A program made the translations under genes and the position numbers. From assembly GCF_001457475.1 (NCBI RefSeq), contig NZ_LN831029.1, positions 2,790,001-2,854,000 of the forward strand: DNA of 64,000 bases. Reading direction: 5' to 3'. How positions within the stretch are numbered: position 1 is the first letter of the stretch; each line of letters starts with the position of its first letter. Under the pieces are notes generated by a model. That model searched no databases and was not told the DNA's origin. It was given only the letters and a program-made list of their open reading frames with translations. This stretch comes from Achromobacter xylosoxidans. GTDB taxonomy: Bacteria > Pseudomonadota > Gammaproteobacteria > Burkholderiales > Burkholderiaceae_B. This document shows positions 36,924-45,246 of the stretch, piece after piece.

Positions 36924-37883
36924 ATGTTCAAGCCTTTCCTGCGCGCCTGCTTCGCCTTGTCATTGCTCGCCACCGGGGCCGCGCACGCGGCCGGATTCCA
37001 GCGGCTCAACCTGCCCATGGACATGAACGGCCCGGCCTTGCAGGGCGGCATCTGGTATCCGTGCGCCGCGCCCGCGCAGGACGTCGCCATCGGCCGCGTC
37101 ACCCTGGCGGCGACGCCGGACTGCCCGATGACCGACGGGTCCAAGCCGCTCATCGTGATGTCGCACGGATCGGCCGGCTCGTACCTGGGGCATCACGACA
37201 CCGCCGCGGCGCTGGCGGACGCGGGCTTCGTGGTGGCGGCGATCAACCACGTCGGCGACAACGCGGTGGACCGCTCGCGACAGGGCTATCTGTCGATCTT
37301 CTCGACCCGGCCGCGCGAGATCCGGCGGCTGCTCGACTACCTGACCGGCGCGTGGCCGCAACGGGCGCGGCTGGACGGCGCCATCGGCTTCTTCGGGTTC
37401 TCGCGCGGCGGCTATACGGGGCTGGTGCTGGCGGGCGCGACGCCCGATTTCAAGCTGGGCCTGGGCCTCTGCGCCGACGAGCCGGCGTTGCCGATGTGCC
37501 GCGACATCCGCGACGGCAAGGTGCCGGCGCAGCCCTATGTGAAGGATGCCCGCATCAAGGCGCTGGTCATCGCCGATCCGCTCAACGCCTTCAGCGCCGA
37601 GGCGCTCAAGGCGGTGTCGATTCCGGTGCAGCTGTGGGCCTCGGCGCGGGGCGGTGACGGCGTCACGCCGGCCAGCGTCGATGCGGTACGACTGGGGCTG
37701 GCGGCGCCCGAGTTCCACCCGGTCGCCGGCGCCGGGCATTTCGCCTTCCTGGCGCCGTGCGCCACCGCGCAGGCCGAGGCCGCGCCGGCGATCTGCCGCG
37801 ATGCGGCGGGTTTCGACCGCGCGGCGTGGCATCGCGATTTCAACGCGGCCGTGGTCGCGTTCTTCAGGAACGCGTTGCGCTGA
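36924..37883 (+). CDS. Exported alpha/beta hydrolase (dienelactone hydrolase-like)
   Basis: A 319-residue hydrolase with a signal peptide (cleaved after AHA, residue 22). The nucleophile is S160 in GFFGFSRGG, the oxyanion region is MSHGSAGSYLGHH (79-91), and a late His is in VAGAGHFAFLAP. It resembles PAF-acetylhydrolase-like or dienelactone-hydrolase-like proteins with a predicted periplasmic location. Several cysteines (C47, C67, later C residues) could form disulfides, which fits export. Substrate is unknown. It is divergent from the porin gene. Confidence 0.85.
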   Translation: MFKPFLRACFALSLLATGAAHAAGFQRLNLPMDMNGPALQGGIWYPCAAPAQDVAIGRVTLAATPDCPMTDGSKPLIVMSHGSAGSYLGHHDTAAALADAGFVVAAINHVGDNAVDRSRQGYLSIFSTRPREIRRLLDYLTGAWPQRARLDGAIGFFGFSRGGYTGLVLAGATPDFKLGLGLCADEPALPMCRDIRDGKVPAQPYVKDARIKALVIADPLNAFSAEALKAVSIPVQLWASARGGDGVTPASVDAVRLGLAAPEFHPVAGAGHFAFLAPCATAQAEAAPAICRDAAGFDRAAWHRDFNAAVVAFFRNALR

Positions 37884-37900
37884 CCGGCGCTGGGCAAGCC

Positions 37901-37929
37901 GGCCTTCAACCACTGCTGTCGTGAAGGCC
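37901..37929. terminator. Inverted repeat between convergent genes
   Basis: GGCCTTCA (37901-37908) and TGAAGGCC (37922-37929) form an 8-bp stem with a 13-base loop. It lies between the hydrolase stop and the end of the opposing membrane-protein gene. There is no T-run. Confidence 0.4.
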
Positions 37930-37937
37930 GCTGCCCG

Positions 37938-38405
37938 CTAGCGCGCCGAGTTCTGGCGGTTGGCCTGTTCGGCGGCCCGTCTCCTGGCCGCCGCCTTCGG
38001 CCCGTCGCGCAGCGCGACGTAATTGCAGTAACGCGCGAAGTCCTTCCTGGCCAGCGCCAGGTACAGCCCTGTGGCCACCATGGCGGCACTGCACACAAAG
38101 CGGTGCAGCCAGATGTCGATCGAATAGGGCATCAGCGAGGTCGTCAGGTACATGACCAGCACACCGAAGCCCAGCAACGATATCATCAGCAGCCACCGCG
38201 CCCATTCGCTGCCACGGTACAGCCCGGCCAGCAGCAGTCCGGGCACGATCAGCTTGAGCAGGGGCGAGAGCTGGCCGCGCAGCAGCGGCATGAGGTCATA
38301 GCTGAGGGTGACCAGCGTGCCCGCCAGGACGATGTACCAGAACCGCTGACTGGTAGGCGCGTGGCGCCGGGTAGCTTGCCTTCCTTCACCATTGTTCTGC
38401 TGCAT
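37938..38405 (-). CDS. Small polytopic membrane protein of unknown function
   Basis: A 155-residue protein with about four TM segments: FWYIVLAGTLVTLSYDLM, LLKLIVPGLLLAGLY, WLLMISLLGFGVLVMYLTTSL and RFVCSAAMVATGLYLALA. Both ends are charged. I do not recognise a family motif. The start MQQNNGEGR is preferred because GGAG lies five bases upstream; an in-frame ATG 18 bases earlier lacks this. It is divergent from the DUF2971 gene. Confidence 0.7.
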   Translation of the reverse strand: MQQNNGEGRQATRRHAPTSQRFWYIVLAGTLVTLSYDLMPLLRGQLSPLLKLIVPGLLLAGLYRGSEWARWLLMISLLGFGVLVMYLTTSLMPYSIDIWLHRFVCSAAMVATGLYLALARKDFARYCNYVALRDGPKAAARRRAAEQANRQNSAR

Positions 38406-38494
38406 GGGGTCTCCTTTTGGCAAGGGGCCAGTGTAACGTCGTGCCGGCGGCGATGCGGGTAGACTGGCGGCTGGGTTTTCACCGGAGCACCGCC

Positions 38495-39130
38495 TTGGCC
38501 ACCTCGCTGCGCAGATACACCGAGCTTCCCTACCTGATCGACTACCTGCAGTCGGGCGAACTGGCGCTGCTCAATCCGAAGGCGTGGGACGACCGCAATG
38601 ATTCCTTCTACATCGAGGAATACGCGCGCGCCAAGCGCCTGCTGGGCATCTATGCGCTTTGCCTGGCCGAGGCCTCCGAGACCTACCACCACTGGCGCGT
38701 GTTCTCGCATGGCAGCGGCGGCGTCTGCATCGAATTCGACAAGGAAAAGCTGATCGAGCAGGTGAGGGCGGTGCCCGACCTGCGGGCCGAAGCGGTGCAG
38801 TACCGCACCATCAAATCGCTGCGCGAGCAGCCGCCGGCCGAGGCCGACCTGCCGTTCCTCAAGCGCCATGCCTTTCGCGATGAAAAGGAATTCCGCCTGT
38901 TCGTCTGCCGCAAGATGCGCGACACGCCGGTGCTGCGCATCCCGGTTTCGCCCGCGACCATCAAGCGCGTCACGCTCAGTCCGTGGCTGCCGGCCACGGT
39001 CTGCGACCAGGTCAAGAAGGCGCTGAAATCGATCAAGGGCTGCGAGAAACTGCGCGTGTTCCGTTCGACGCTGGTCGAGAACGAGGACTGGAAGAAATTC
39101 GCCAGCGCCGGCCGCAAGGATCCGGCATGA
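38495..39130 (+). CDS. DUF2971 family protein, probable TTG start
   Basis: A 211-residue soluble protein. LRRYTELPYLIDYLQSGELALLNPKAWDDRNDSFYIEEY at the start and YHHWRVFSHGSGGVCIEFDKEKL in the middle are the DUF2971 pattern; FLKRHAFRDEKEFRLFV follows. No activity is known for the family. The TTG at 38495 is proposed because GGAG lies seven bases upstream and homology begins right after it; the frame is open back to an ATG at 38417. No partner gene is evident. Confidence 0.78.
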   Translation: MATSLRRYTELPYLIDYLQSGELALLNPKAWDDRNDSFYIEEYARAKRLLGIYALCLAEASETYHHWRVFSHGSGGVCIEFDKEKLIEQVRAVPDLRAEAVQYRTIKSLREQPPAEADLPFLKRHAFRDEKEFRLFVCRKMRDTPVLRIPVSPATIKRVTLSPWLPATVCDQVKKALKSIKGCEKLRVFRSTLVENEDWKKFASAGRKDPA

Positions 39131-39197
39131 CGGATGCCCGCGACACGGCGGACGCCGCGCTCTGTCATCGGCCCCACGACACGGTCCGCGCAGGCGC

Positions 39198-40157
39198 CTA
39201 CACCGGCCGGCTGGCCTGCGCGCGCCAGCATTTGACGGGGTCTTCGCGCACCAGCGACTGGTGCACGCCCACGCCCGCCATGACGCCCGAAGCGCTGGCC
39301 AGCGTGGCGTTGCCCATCTGCAGGCTGGCGTCGCCCGCCGCATAGACGCCGGGCACCGTGGTCTGCTTGAAATCATCGACCCGCAGGTAAGGCCCCAGCA
39401 ATCCCTCATCGAAGGCGCAGCCCAGTTGCATCGCCAGCGGACTGGCCATGTGCACGCGGCTGGCGACGAACAGCGCGTTGACCAGCAGGCGGCGGCCATC
39501 GGCCAGTTGCACCGCGTCGATCCGGGGTGCCGGACCCAGCAGCAGCGCCACCGGCGTGCGCTCGATGCGCACGCCGCGGGCGGCGAGCAGCGCGGCCTGC
39601 TCGGCGTCCGGCTCGAACTCGCCCTGGGTGAAATAGGTGGTCGGCCCCCAATCGGGCAGCAGCGCCGCCTGGTGCGAGGACATGGGGTGGGCGGCCAACA
39701 CGCCGAGCGGCTGGTCGGCCACTTCATAGCCATGGCAATAGGGGCAATGCAGCACCGTCCGGCCCCAGCGTTCGCGCAGGCCGGGCAGGTCGGGCAGTTC
39801 GTCGCGCACGCCGATGGCCAGGATCAGGCGGGCGCCGCGCAGTTCGCGGCCGTCCTCCATGGTGACGGCGAAGCGGCCCGACTCGCCGCTGGCGTGGGCG
39901 GCGGCGCCGTCGATGAAATCCACGCTGCGGTAGGCGGCCAGTTGGGCGCGCCCCACGGCCACGATCTCGGCCGGTGTCTTGCCGTCCTGGCCCAGGAAGC
40001 CGTGCGAGTGCACGGCGTAGCGGTTGCGCGGCAGGCCGGCATCCACCAGCGCGATGCGGCGGCGGGCGCGGGCCAGCTGCATGGCGGCCGACAGGCCGGC
40101 GAAGCTGCCGCCGATGATGATGGCGTCGTAGCAAGGGGGCAGTTTTTCAGGCTTCAT
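39198..40157 (-). CDS. Thioredoxin-reductase-like FAD flavoprotein with CPYC
   Basis: A 319-residue pyridine-nucleotide flavoprotein. FAD-binding DAIIIGGSFAGLSAAMQLA is at the N-terminus, the redox-active CPYC is at 138-141 in VLHCPYCHGYE, and the second FAD motif is TVPGVYAAGDAS near residue 272. The NADPH-binding glycine motif expected after the disulfide is weak (LGVLAAHPMSSH). This suggests a ferredoxin/flavin-thioredoxin-reductase-like or DTR-type enzyme rather than ordinary TrxB. It is divergent from an Rrf2-type regulator, which probably controls it. Confidence 0.87.
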   Translation of the reverse strand: MKPEKLPPCYDAIIIGGSFAGLSAAMQLARARRRIALVDAGLPRNRYAVHSHGFLGQDGKTPAEIVAVGRAQLAAYRSVDFIDGAAAHASGESGRFAVTMEDGRELRGARLILAIGVRDELPDLPGLRERWGRTVLHCPYCHGYEVADQPLGVLAAHPMSSHQAALLPDWGPTTYFTQGEFEPDAEQAALLAARGVRIERTPVALLLGPAPRIDAVQLADGRRLLVNALFVASRVHMASPLAMQLGCAFDEGLLGPYLRVDDFKQTTVPGVYAAGDASLQMGNATLASASGVMAGVGVHQSLVREDPVKCWRAQASRPV

Positions 40158-40176
40158 GGGTTTCTCGATACTTTAA

Positions 40177-40220
40177 AAGTTGCATGATACGGCGGGGCGC
40201 GTGGTCACGCAACTTATAAT
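40177..40220. promoter_or_regulatory. Inverted repeat and -10 box in the flavoprotein/Rrf2 intergenic region
   Basis: AAGTTGC (40177-40183) and GCAACTT (40209-40215) are exact complements 25 bases apart, and a consensus TATAAT lies at 40215-40220. TATAAT is 30 bases before the Rrf2 start codon and probably serves that gene. The inverted repeat is a likely Rrf2 operator controlling both directions. Confidence 0.5.
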
Positions 40221-40249
40221 GTTTCAAACCATGAACCAGGAGTCTTTCC

Positions 40250-40696
40250 ATGCGCAGCGATAACCGCCTGTCCCGCATGCTGCACGTGCTGCTGCACATG
40301 GCGGAGCAGGATGCGCCGCTGACCTCCGAGACCATCGGCAAGATGCTGAACACCAATCCCGTGGTGGTGCGGCGCATGATGTCCGGCCTGCGCGAACGCG
40401 GCTACGTGCAATCGGAAAAGGGCCACGGCGGCGGCTGGGTGCTGACGCGCCCGTTGGCCGAACTGACCTTGCTGGACGTGTACCAGGCGCTGGGCGAGCC
40501 GCCGATCTTCGCGCTCGGACTGGACCAGAGCGAACCCAAGTGCCTGGTGGAGCAGGCCGTCAACGCCGGGCTCGAAGGCGCGATGGCCGAGTCGCGCCGG
40601 CTGCTGCTGGAACGCTTCGCCACGATCCGCATGGACCAGCTGGCGCGGGACTTCCAGGAACGGCTCAAGCTGCATCCGCACTGCCCGGAGCGCTAG
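40250..40696 (+). CDS. Rrf2-family transcriptional regulator without the Fe-S cysteine cluster
   Basis: A 148-residue winged-helix regulator. [54 protein letters not shown] is the Rrf2 core, with the GHGGGW wing. The three spaced cysteines that bind a cluster in IscR/NsrR are missing; only C in PKCLVEQ and one near the C-terminus (HCPER) remain. It therefore resembles the YwnA/CymR-like branch that senses redox or metabolites differently. It is divergent from a disulfide flavoprotein. AGGAG is near the ATG. Confidence 0.88.
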   Translation: MRSDNRLSRMLHVLLHMAEQDAPLTSETIGKMLNTNPVVVRRMMSGLRERGYVQSEKGHGGGWVLTRPLAELTLLDVYQALGEPPIFALGLDQSEPKCLVEQAVNAGLEGAMAESRRLLLERFATIRMDQLARDFQERLKLHPHCPER

Positions 40697-40824
40697 CGGG
40701 CACGGCGCCGGTGTATTCTCGCAATCGTGCCGCGCCCGCATCCCGGGCCGCCGGCCCGCGCAAGAGAACACGGACGGCGTCCACCCGCGCCAGTCCGGCA
40801 CTGCCCGACCAGGAGACATCGAAC

Positions 40825-41952
40825 ATGCTATTGACCGAAGAACAGCTCAGCGTCCAGGACATGGCGCGCCGTTTCGCGCAGGAACGCCTGGCGCCCAATT
40901 CCGAGCGCTGGGACCGCGAACACCACTATCCGGCCGACGCCATCCGCGAGATGGCCGACCTGGGATTTTTCGGCATGCTGGTGCCGGAGGAATGGGACGG
41001 CAACGCCAGCGGCTACCTGTCATACGCCGTGGCGCTCGAGGAGATCGCGGCTGGCAACGGCGCCTGCTCGACCATCATGAGCGTGCATAATTCGGTTGCC
41101 TGCATGCCGATCCTGAAGTACGGCAGCGACGCGCAGAAAGACCAGTTCCTGCGGCCGCTGGCCACGGGCGCCGCCATCGGCGGTTTCGCGCTGACCGAGC
41201 CACAGGCCGGCTCCGACGCCAGCAGCCTGCGCACCCGCGCGGTGCGCGACGGCGACCACTACGTGCTCAACGGCGCCAAGCAGTTCATCACCTCGGGCCG
41301 CACGGGCCAACTGGTGATCGTGTTCGCGGTCACCGATCCGCAGGCGGGCAAGCGCGGCATCTCGGCCTTCATCGTGCCGACCGACACGCCGGGCTACCAG
41401 GTGGTGCGGGTCGAGGACAAGCTCGGCCAGCATCTGTCGGACACCTGCCAGATCGCCTTCGAGGATATGCGCATTCCCGCCGCGTGGCGGCTGGGCGAGG
41501 AGGGCGAGGGCTACAAGATCGCGCTGTCGAACCTGGAGGGCGGGCGCATCGGCATTGCCTCGCAGTCGGTCGGCATGGCGCGCGCGGCGTTCGAATGCGC
41601 GCGCGATTACGCCCGTGACCGCCAGGCCTTCGGCAAGCCCATCATGGAGCACCAGGCGGTGTCGTTCCGGCTGGCCGACATGGCCACGCAGATCCACGCG
41701 GCGCGCCAGATGGTGCTGCACGCGGCGGCGTTGCGCGAGGCCGGCAGGCCGGCGTTGACCGAGGCCTCGATGGCCAAGCTGTTCGCCTCCGAGATGGCCG
41801 AGAAGGTCTGCTCGGCCGCGATCCAGACGCTTGGTGGCTACGGCTACCTGGCGGACTTTCCGGTGGAACGCATCTACCGCGACGTGCGCGTGTGCCAGAT
41901 CTACGAAGGCACCAGCGACATCCAGCGGCTGGTGATCGCGCGCGCCCTGTAG
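40825..41952 (+). CDS. Acyl-CoA dehydrogenase
   Basis: A 375-residue FAD-dependent acyl-CoA dehydrogenase that introduces the alpha,beta double bond in beta-oxidation or branched-chain amino acid breakdown. Motifs are [49 protein letters not shown] and the C-terminal [17 protein letters not shown]. The catalytic base is probably E361 in YEGT, as in short-chain and isobutyryl/2-methyl-branched enzymes. The ATG at 40825 has AGGAGA nine bases upstream. It is transcribed alone toward the TPR gene, with ten bases between the two ends. Confidence 0.94.
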   Translation: MLLTEEQLSVQDMARRFAQERLAPNSERWDREHHYPADAIREMADLGFFGMLVPEEWDGNASGYLSYAVALEEIAAGNGACSTIMSVHNSVACMPILKYGSDAQKDQFLRPLATGAAIGGFALTEPQAGSDASSLRTRAVRDGDHYVLNGAKQFITSGRTGQLVIVFAVTDPQAGKRGISAFIVPTDTPGYQVVRVEDKLGQHLSDTCQIAFEDMRIPAAWRLGEEGEGYKIALSNLEGGRIGIASQSVGMARAAFECARDYARDRQAFGKPIMEHQAVSFRLADMATQIHAARQMVLHAAALREAGRPALTEASMAKLFASEMAEKVCSAAIQTLGGYGYLADFPVERIYRDVRVCQIYEGTSDIQRLVIARAL

Positions 41953-41962
41953 AAGCGCGCGA

Positions 41963-43915
41963 TCAGTCCAGCAAGGCCTGCACCGCGGCTTGCGCCGACG
42001 CTTCCAGTGGCTGCTCGCGTTGCAGCCGCGCAATCCTTTCCTCGAACTCGGCCGCCACATCCGGCCGCACCTTCTTCATGGCGCGCACCGTCTGCGCCAG
42101 CAGCAGGCGCGCATTGACGCTGCGCGGAAAGTCCAGGCACTGGCGCAGGTTGCCGTCGAGGATTTCGCGTTCGCCATTGAGCTGGCCCGGCTGGTCCGGA
42201 TTGGCGCCGTTGCAACGCACCGCCAGCAGCTGTTCCAGGCGCAGCAGGTAGTACGGGAAGGCCGCGCCGTCGGGCACCGTGTAGTTGTCCGGCGCCGTCA
42301 GCGGCGCCTGCGCGGTGGCTCGGCCCACCAGCGCCACCAGTTCCTCGGTCAGGCGCTGGAGCGCGGCGGTGGGATCGGCCATCGGGAATTCGGCCGACAG
42401 GGCGCCGATGCATTCGGCGTCCTCGGTGCGCACCACGCGCACTTCGGCGCGCCACGGTTCGGCCACGGTGACCAGGTGCGAGATCACCACGTAATCGCTC
42501 TGCGTCTCGCATTGCTGCGCGTAGCCGATGGCATCGGTGTCGTCCCAGGCCGCGCCGCTCAGCAGGAAGCCGGGATGCGGTTCGGTCAGCCACGGCACCA
42601 GCGTCTGCGTGCGCAGGCCGCAGCGCAGCGCCAGTTGTTCGTTGAAGTACAGCGGCAGCGCGCGGCTCAGGCGGCCGGTGGCGTCGGCCAGTTGCCGCTC
42701 GGCGCGCTCGGGCGCGGCGCCGATCTCGGCCGAGCCGCCCAGGAACGACACCAGCGGACGGTCGGGCGTCACCGGCGTGAACAGCGCCGCGGCGGGCGAG
42801 TCGGGCGTCAGCCAGACCGGGCCGCGGCCCAGCAGCATCGCCAGCCGCATCTGCGCCGGTTCGGTGGCGCCGTCACCCAGCGCGGCGCGCGCCAGTTCGG
42901 TGTCCCAATAGGCCAGGTTGTCCTTCCAGTCGGGGCGCTGCTGCGCGTAGAGCTGGTCGAGGATGGCGCGGGCCTGGTCGGGCCGGCCCAGTTCGACGTA
43001 GGCGCGGATCAGGTTGTTGCCTACCTGGATGCCGTGCAGCGCGGCATCGAAGCGCGGCCCGGCCAGTTGCACGATCGGCTCGATCGCGCCGGCGTTGCCC
43101 AGGTCGCCGCTCATCTGCGCCAGCAGGTCGGCGGGCGCGGGCGTGCCGGCGCGGGCCAACGACTCTTCATACATCGCGATCGCGCCGGACAGGTTGTGCG
43201 CGCCCAGTTCGCCGTGCGCCAGCCACAACTGCGCGCGCCAGCTGCCGGGCAGGGCGGCAACCTTGCGCATGGCGGCCACGCCGGCGGCATCGCCGCCGTG
43301 TTCGCGGTGGATGGCCTCGTACCAGCCCAGGCCGTTATCCTGGTTGGGATCCAGCTTCAGCGCATGCCACAGCGTGGCCAGGGCGCCGGCCTCGTCGCCG
43401 CGCTCGTCCTGGATCTTGGCCAGGTTGGTCAGGACGATGCCGGTCTCGCCGTGCGCGGCCATGAAATCCCGCAGCACGCGTTCGGCGTCGTCGAGCCGGC
43501 CGGTCTTCATGTAGACGATGGCCTGCAGCACCACGCCGCGCTCGGCGCCCGGCTGCAGTTCGACCAGTCGGTCGGCGGGCCTGACCATTTCATCGATGAA
43601 GCCGTCGCCGAGCGACTGGATGATCAGGCCGGCGAGCGAGTCGGGGTCGTCCCAGTGGCGCTCGACGGCGCCGGCCAGCACGTTGTCGCGCCACTGGTCG
43701 CGCGGCACGAAGATTTCGCGGCCATAGGCGTCGTAGGCGCGGATCATGTCGGCCTGGCTGTCCGGCGCGGAGGCCGGCTCGGAGTCGGGTTCGGAAATGG
43801 GTTCGGAAATGGGTTCGGAAATCGGTTCGGGAACCGACGCCGCATCGGCCGCGGGCGCGGCGCATTCATCGGCGGGGGCGGCTTGCTTGCCGAGCAGTTT
43901 CTTCAGGAAGCTCAT
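41963..43915 (-). CDS. Large TPR-like protein with N-terminal EPIS repeats
   Basis: A 650-residue cytosolic protein. The start MSFLKKLLGKQ is followed by an acidic, disordered stretch with tandem EPIS repeats (residues 28-43). Residues about 115-340 read as helical tetratricopeptide-like repeats (IVYMKTGRLDDAERVLRDF, LAKIQDERGDEAGALATLWHALKLDPNQDNGLGWYEAIHR). The C-terminal 280 residues are a separate unknown domain (FLGGSAEIGAAPE, YVVISHLVTVAEPWRAEVRVVRTED). I cannot assign a function; a scaffold role is plausible. It is the last gene of a leftward run starting at the DUF502 gene. Confidence 0.75.
   Translation of the reverse strand: MSFLKKLLGKQAAPADECAAPAADAASVPEPISEPISEPISEPDSEPASAPDSQADMIRAYDAYGREIFVPRDQWRDNVLAGAVERHWDDPDSLAGLIIQSLGDGFIDEMVRPADRLVELQPGAERGVVLQAIVYMKTGRLDDAERVLRDFMAAHGETGIVLTNLAKIQDERGDEAGALATLWHALKLDPNQDNGLGWYEAIHREHGGDAAGVAAMRKVAALPGSWRAQLWLAHGELGAHNLSGAIAMYEESLARAGTPAPADLLAQMSGDLGNAGAIEPIVQLAGPRFDAALHGIQVGNNLIRAYVELGRPDQARAILDQLYAQQRPDWKDNLAYWDTELARAALGDGATEPAQMRLAMLLGRGPVWLTPDSPAAALFTPVTPDRPLVSFLGGSAEIGAAPERAERQLADATGRLSRALPLYFNEQLALRCGLRTQTLVPWLTEPHPGFLLSGAAWDDTDAIGYAQQCETQSDYVVISHLVTVAEPWRAEVRVVRTEDAECIGALSAEFPMADPTAALQRLTEELVALVGRATAQAPLTAPDNYTVPDGAAFPYYLLRLEQLLAVRCNGANPDQPGQLNGEREILDGNLRQCLDFPRSVNARLLLAQTVRAMKKVRPDVAAEFEERIARLQREQPLEASAQAAVQALLD
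43788..43835 (-). repeat. 12-bp tandem repeat inside the TPR gene
   Basis: Four consecutive copies of a 12-base unit GGTTCGGAAATG (units 1 and 2 exact, 3 and 4 with small changes). It encodes the EPIS repeat. Because 12 is a multiple of three, copy-number change keeps the frame. Confidence 0.85.
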
Positions 43916-43934
43916 GGGATGTCGTGTCCAGGAT

Positions 43935-44321
43935 TCAGGCGCCCAGCGCGCGGGCGCGGCGGGCCAGGCGGCGGCGCGCCCAGAGGGTGTAGATGACGAG
44001 GTTGCCAACGACCAGCAGCAGCGCCAGCGCGATCTGGATGCCGCGCGTCAGGCCGTCCGGGTAGATCAGCGCCAGCACGTAGTGTTCGATGAAGCCGCCG
44101 GCATAGCCTTGCTGGCCGGCCTGCTGCCGCAGCGAGACTTCCAGCGGGGTGAGCGGGCAGACCCAGCCCATGCCGATGACCATCGCGCCCCAGGCCAGCG
44201 CCGGCAGGTGCAGGTAGGCCACGCGCCAGCGCCACAGCGCCAGCAGGCCGCCGAACACCACGAAGGCGACGAACAGGCCGTGCACGATCAGGACGGCGTC
44301 GGCCAGCAGGCGAGGAATCAT
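43935..44321 (-). CDS. DUF2784 membrane protein
   Basis: A 128-residue membrane protein with three or four TM segments. ADAVLIVHGLFVAFVVFGGLL at the start and GWVCPLTPLEVSLRQQAG..GYAGGFIEHYVLALIYP in the middle are the DUF2784 signature. No function is known for the family. It lies 19 bases before the TPR gene and 94 bases after the Mrr-like gene, all leftward. Confidence 0.87.
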   Translation of the reverse strand: MIPRLLADAVLIVHGLFVAFVVFGGLLALWRWRVAYLHLPALAWGAMVIGMGWVCPLTPLEVSLRQQAGQQGYAGGFIEHYVLALIYPDGLTRGIQIALALLLVVGNLVIYTLWARRRLARRARALGA

Positions 44322-44415
44322 GCGGCAGGTCCTCCGAGGTTGGCATCCGCGCCGCCGGGCATTGCGCCCGCGGCGGCGGGGATCGGCGACCGGGCGCGCG
44401 GCCCGGCGCCGCGGG

Positions 44416-44991
44416 TCAGGGTTTCAGGTCGCGCAGCAGCTTGGCCAGTTCCGGCGCCGTCATCAGCGACACGCCCTGGGCGCGGGCGTACTGCAACGCG
44501 TTGTCGGACACCTCGCCCAAGGCGATATAGATGGCTTCGCGCGCGCCGCGCTTTTCGCGCGCGGCCTGCAGTTCGCGCAACGGCTCGACGCCGACGCGCG
44601 CGGCCTTCCAGCGCTTGGCGCCGACCATGGCGACGTGGCCATCCTTGGTCAAGGCGAAATCGGCGCCTGGCCCTTGCAGCCGTTCGACCTCGCAGCCGTC
44701 GCGCCGAAAACCGGCCTCGACCGTGGCGGCGAACTGCTGCCACGACATGGCCGCGGCGGCCTGCGCCACGGCCTCGACGCGCGCGCCCGACGGCGCGCGC
44801 AACTGCTTGTAGGCCGCCATGATGGCGATCACGGCGAACGGCACCGCGGCAAACACGCCCATCGCCGCATACTCCAACGGCAACGCGGCAAAACCGCCGA
44901 CCGACAGCAGCAGCGCCACGCCGGCGCTCATCCACCACGGCGAGCGCAGCAGCACCGCGAAGATGGAGTTCTGCGACATCCTGAACTTCAT
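44416..44991 (-). CDS. Membrane-anchored Mrr-like restriction-endonuclease-fold protein
   Basis: A 191-residue protein with two N-terminal TM segments (about 23-40 and 43-60) and a C-terminal PD-(D/E)xK-like domain. The core is SWQQFAATVEAGFRRDGCEVERLQGPGADFALTKDGHVAMVGAKRWKA. D111 matches the first catalytic acid. The second motif, usually QxK, reads GAK (124-126) before RW. Cleavage activity is therefore doubtful, or the metal site is altered. Related membrane-bound Mrr proteins occur outside restriction systems. It overlaps the S4 gene by four bases. No methyltransferase is nearby. Confidence 0.75.
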   Translation of the reverse strand: MKFRMSQNSIFAVLLRSPWWMSAGVALLLSVGGFAALPLEYAAMGVFAAVPFAVIAIMAAYKQLRAPSGARVEAVAQAAAAMSWQQFAATVEAGFRRDGCEVERLQGPGADFALTKDGHVAMVGAKRWKAARVGVEPLRELQAAREKRGAREAIYIALGEVSDNALQYARAQGVSLMTAPELAKLLRDLKP

Positions 44992-45212
44992 GGCGCGCGC
45001 ACCACGATACGGACGTCGCCGCAGGTGACGATCTGGCCGGGACGGATCTTGGCCGTCTTGCGGCTTTCGACCACCCCGCCCACGCTTACGTGGCCTTCGG
45101 CCACCAGCATCTTGCCGGCGCCGCCGCTGTCGCAGACCCCGGTGGCCTTGAGCAGTTGGTTGACTTCAATAAAGGGGCTGCCTTCGGCAAGCGTGAATTC
45201 GATGATGGGCAT
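44988..45212 (-). CDS. Small S4-domain RNA-binding protein (YbcJ-like)
   Basis: A 74-residue protein consisting of one S4 domain: FIEVNQLLKATGVCDSGGAGKMLVAEGHVSVGGVVESRKTAKIRPGQIV. The GGAGKMLVAEGHVSVGG core and the length match E. coli YbcJ, a putative ribosome-associated RNA-binding protein. The ATG at 45210-45212 gives the family start MPIIEFTL; an earlier in-frame ATG adds a Pro-rich lead unlikely to be real. Its stop overlaps the start of the Mrr-like gene. Confidence 0.88.
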   Translation of the reverse strand: MPIIEFTLAEGSPFIEVNQLLKATGVCDSGGAGKMLVAEGHVSVGGVVESRKTAKIRPGQIVTCGDVRIVVRAP

Positions 45213-45246
45213 GGAACGGACGGGCGTTGAATGAGGAGCGGGCGGT

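Noticed and set aside
44416..44991. A restriction-modification system around the Mrr-like protein
   Set aside because: No methyltransferase or specificity subunit is present, the protein is membrane-anchored and its catalytic QxK is altered.
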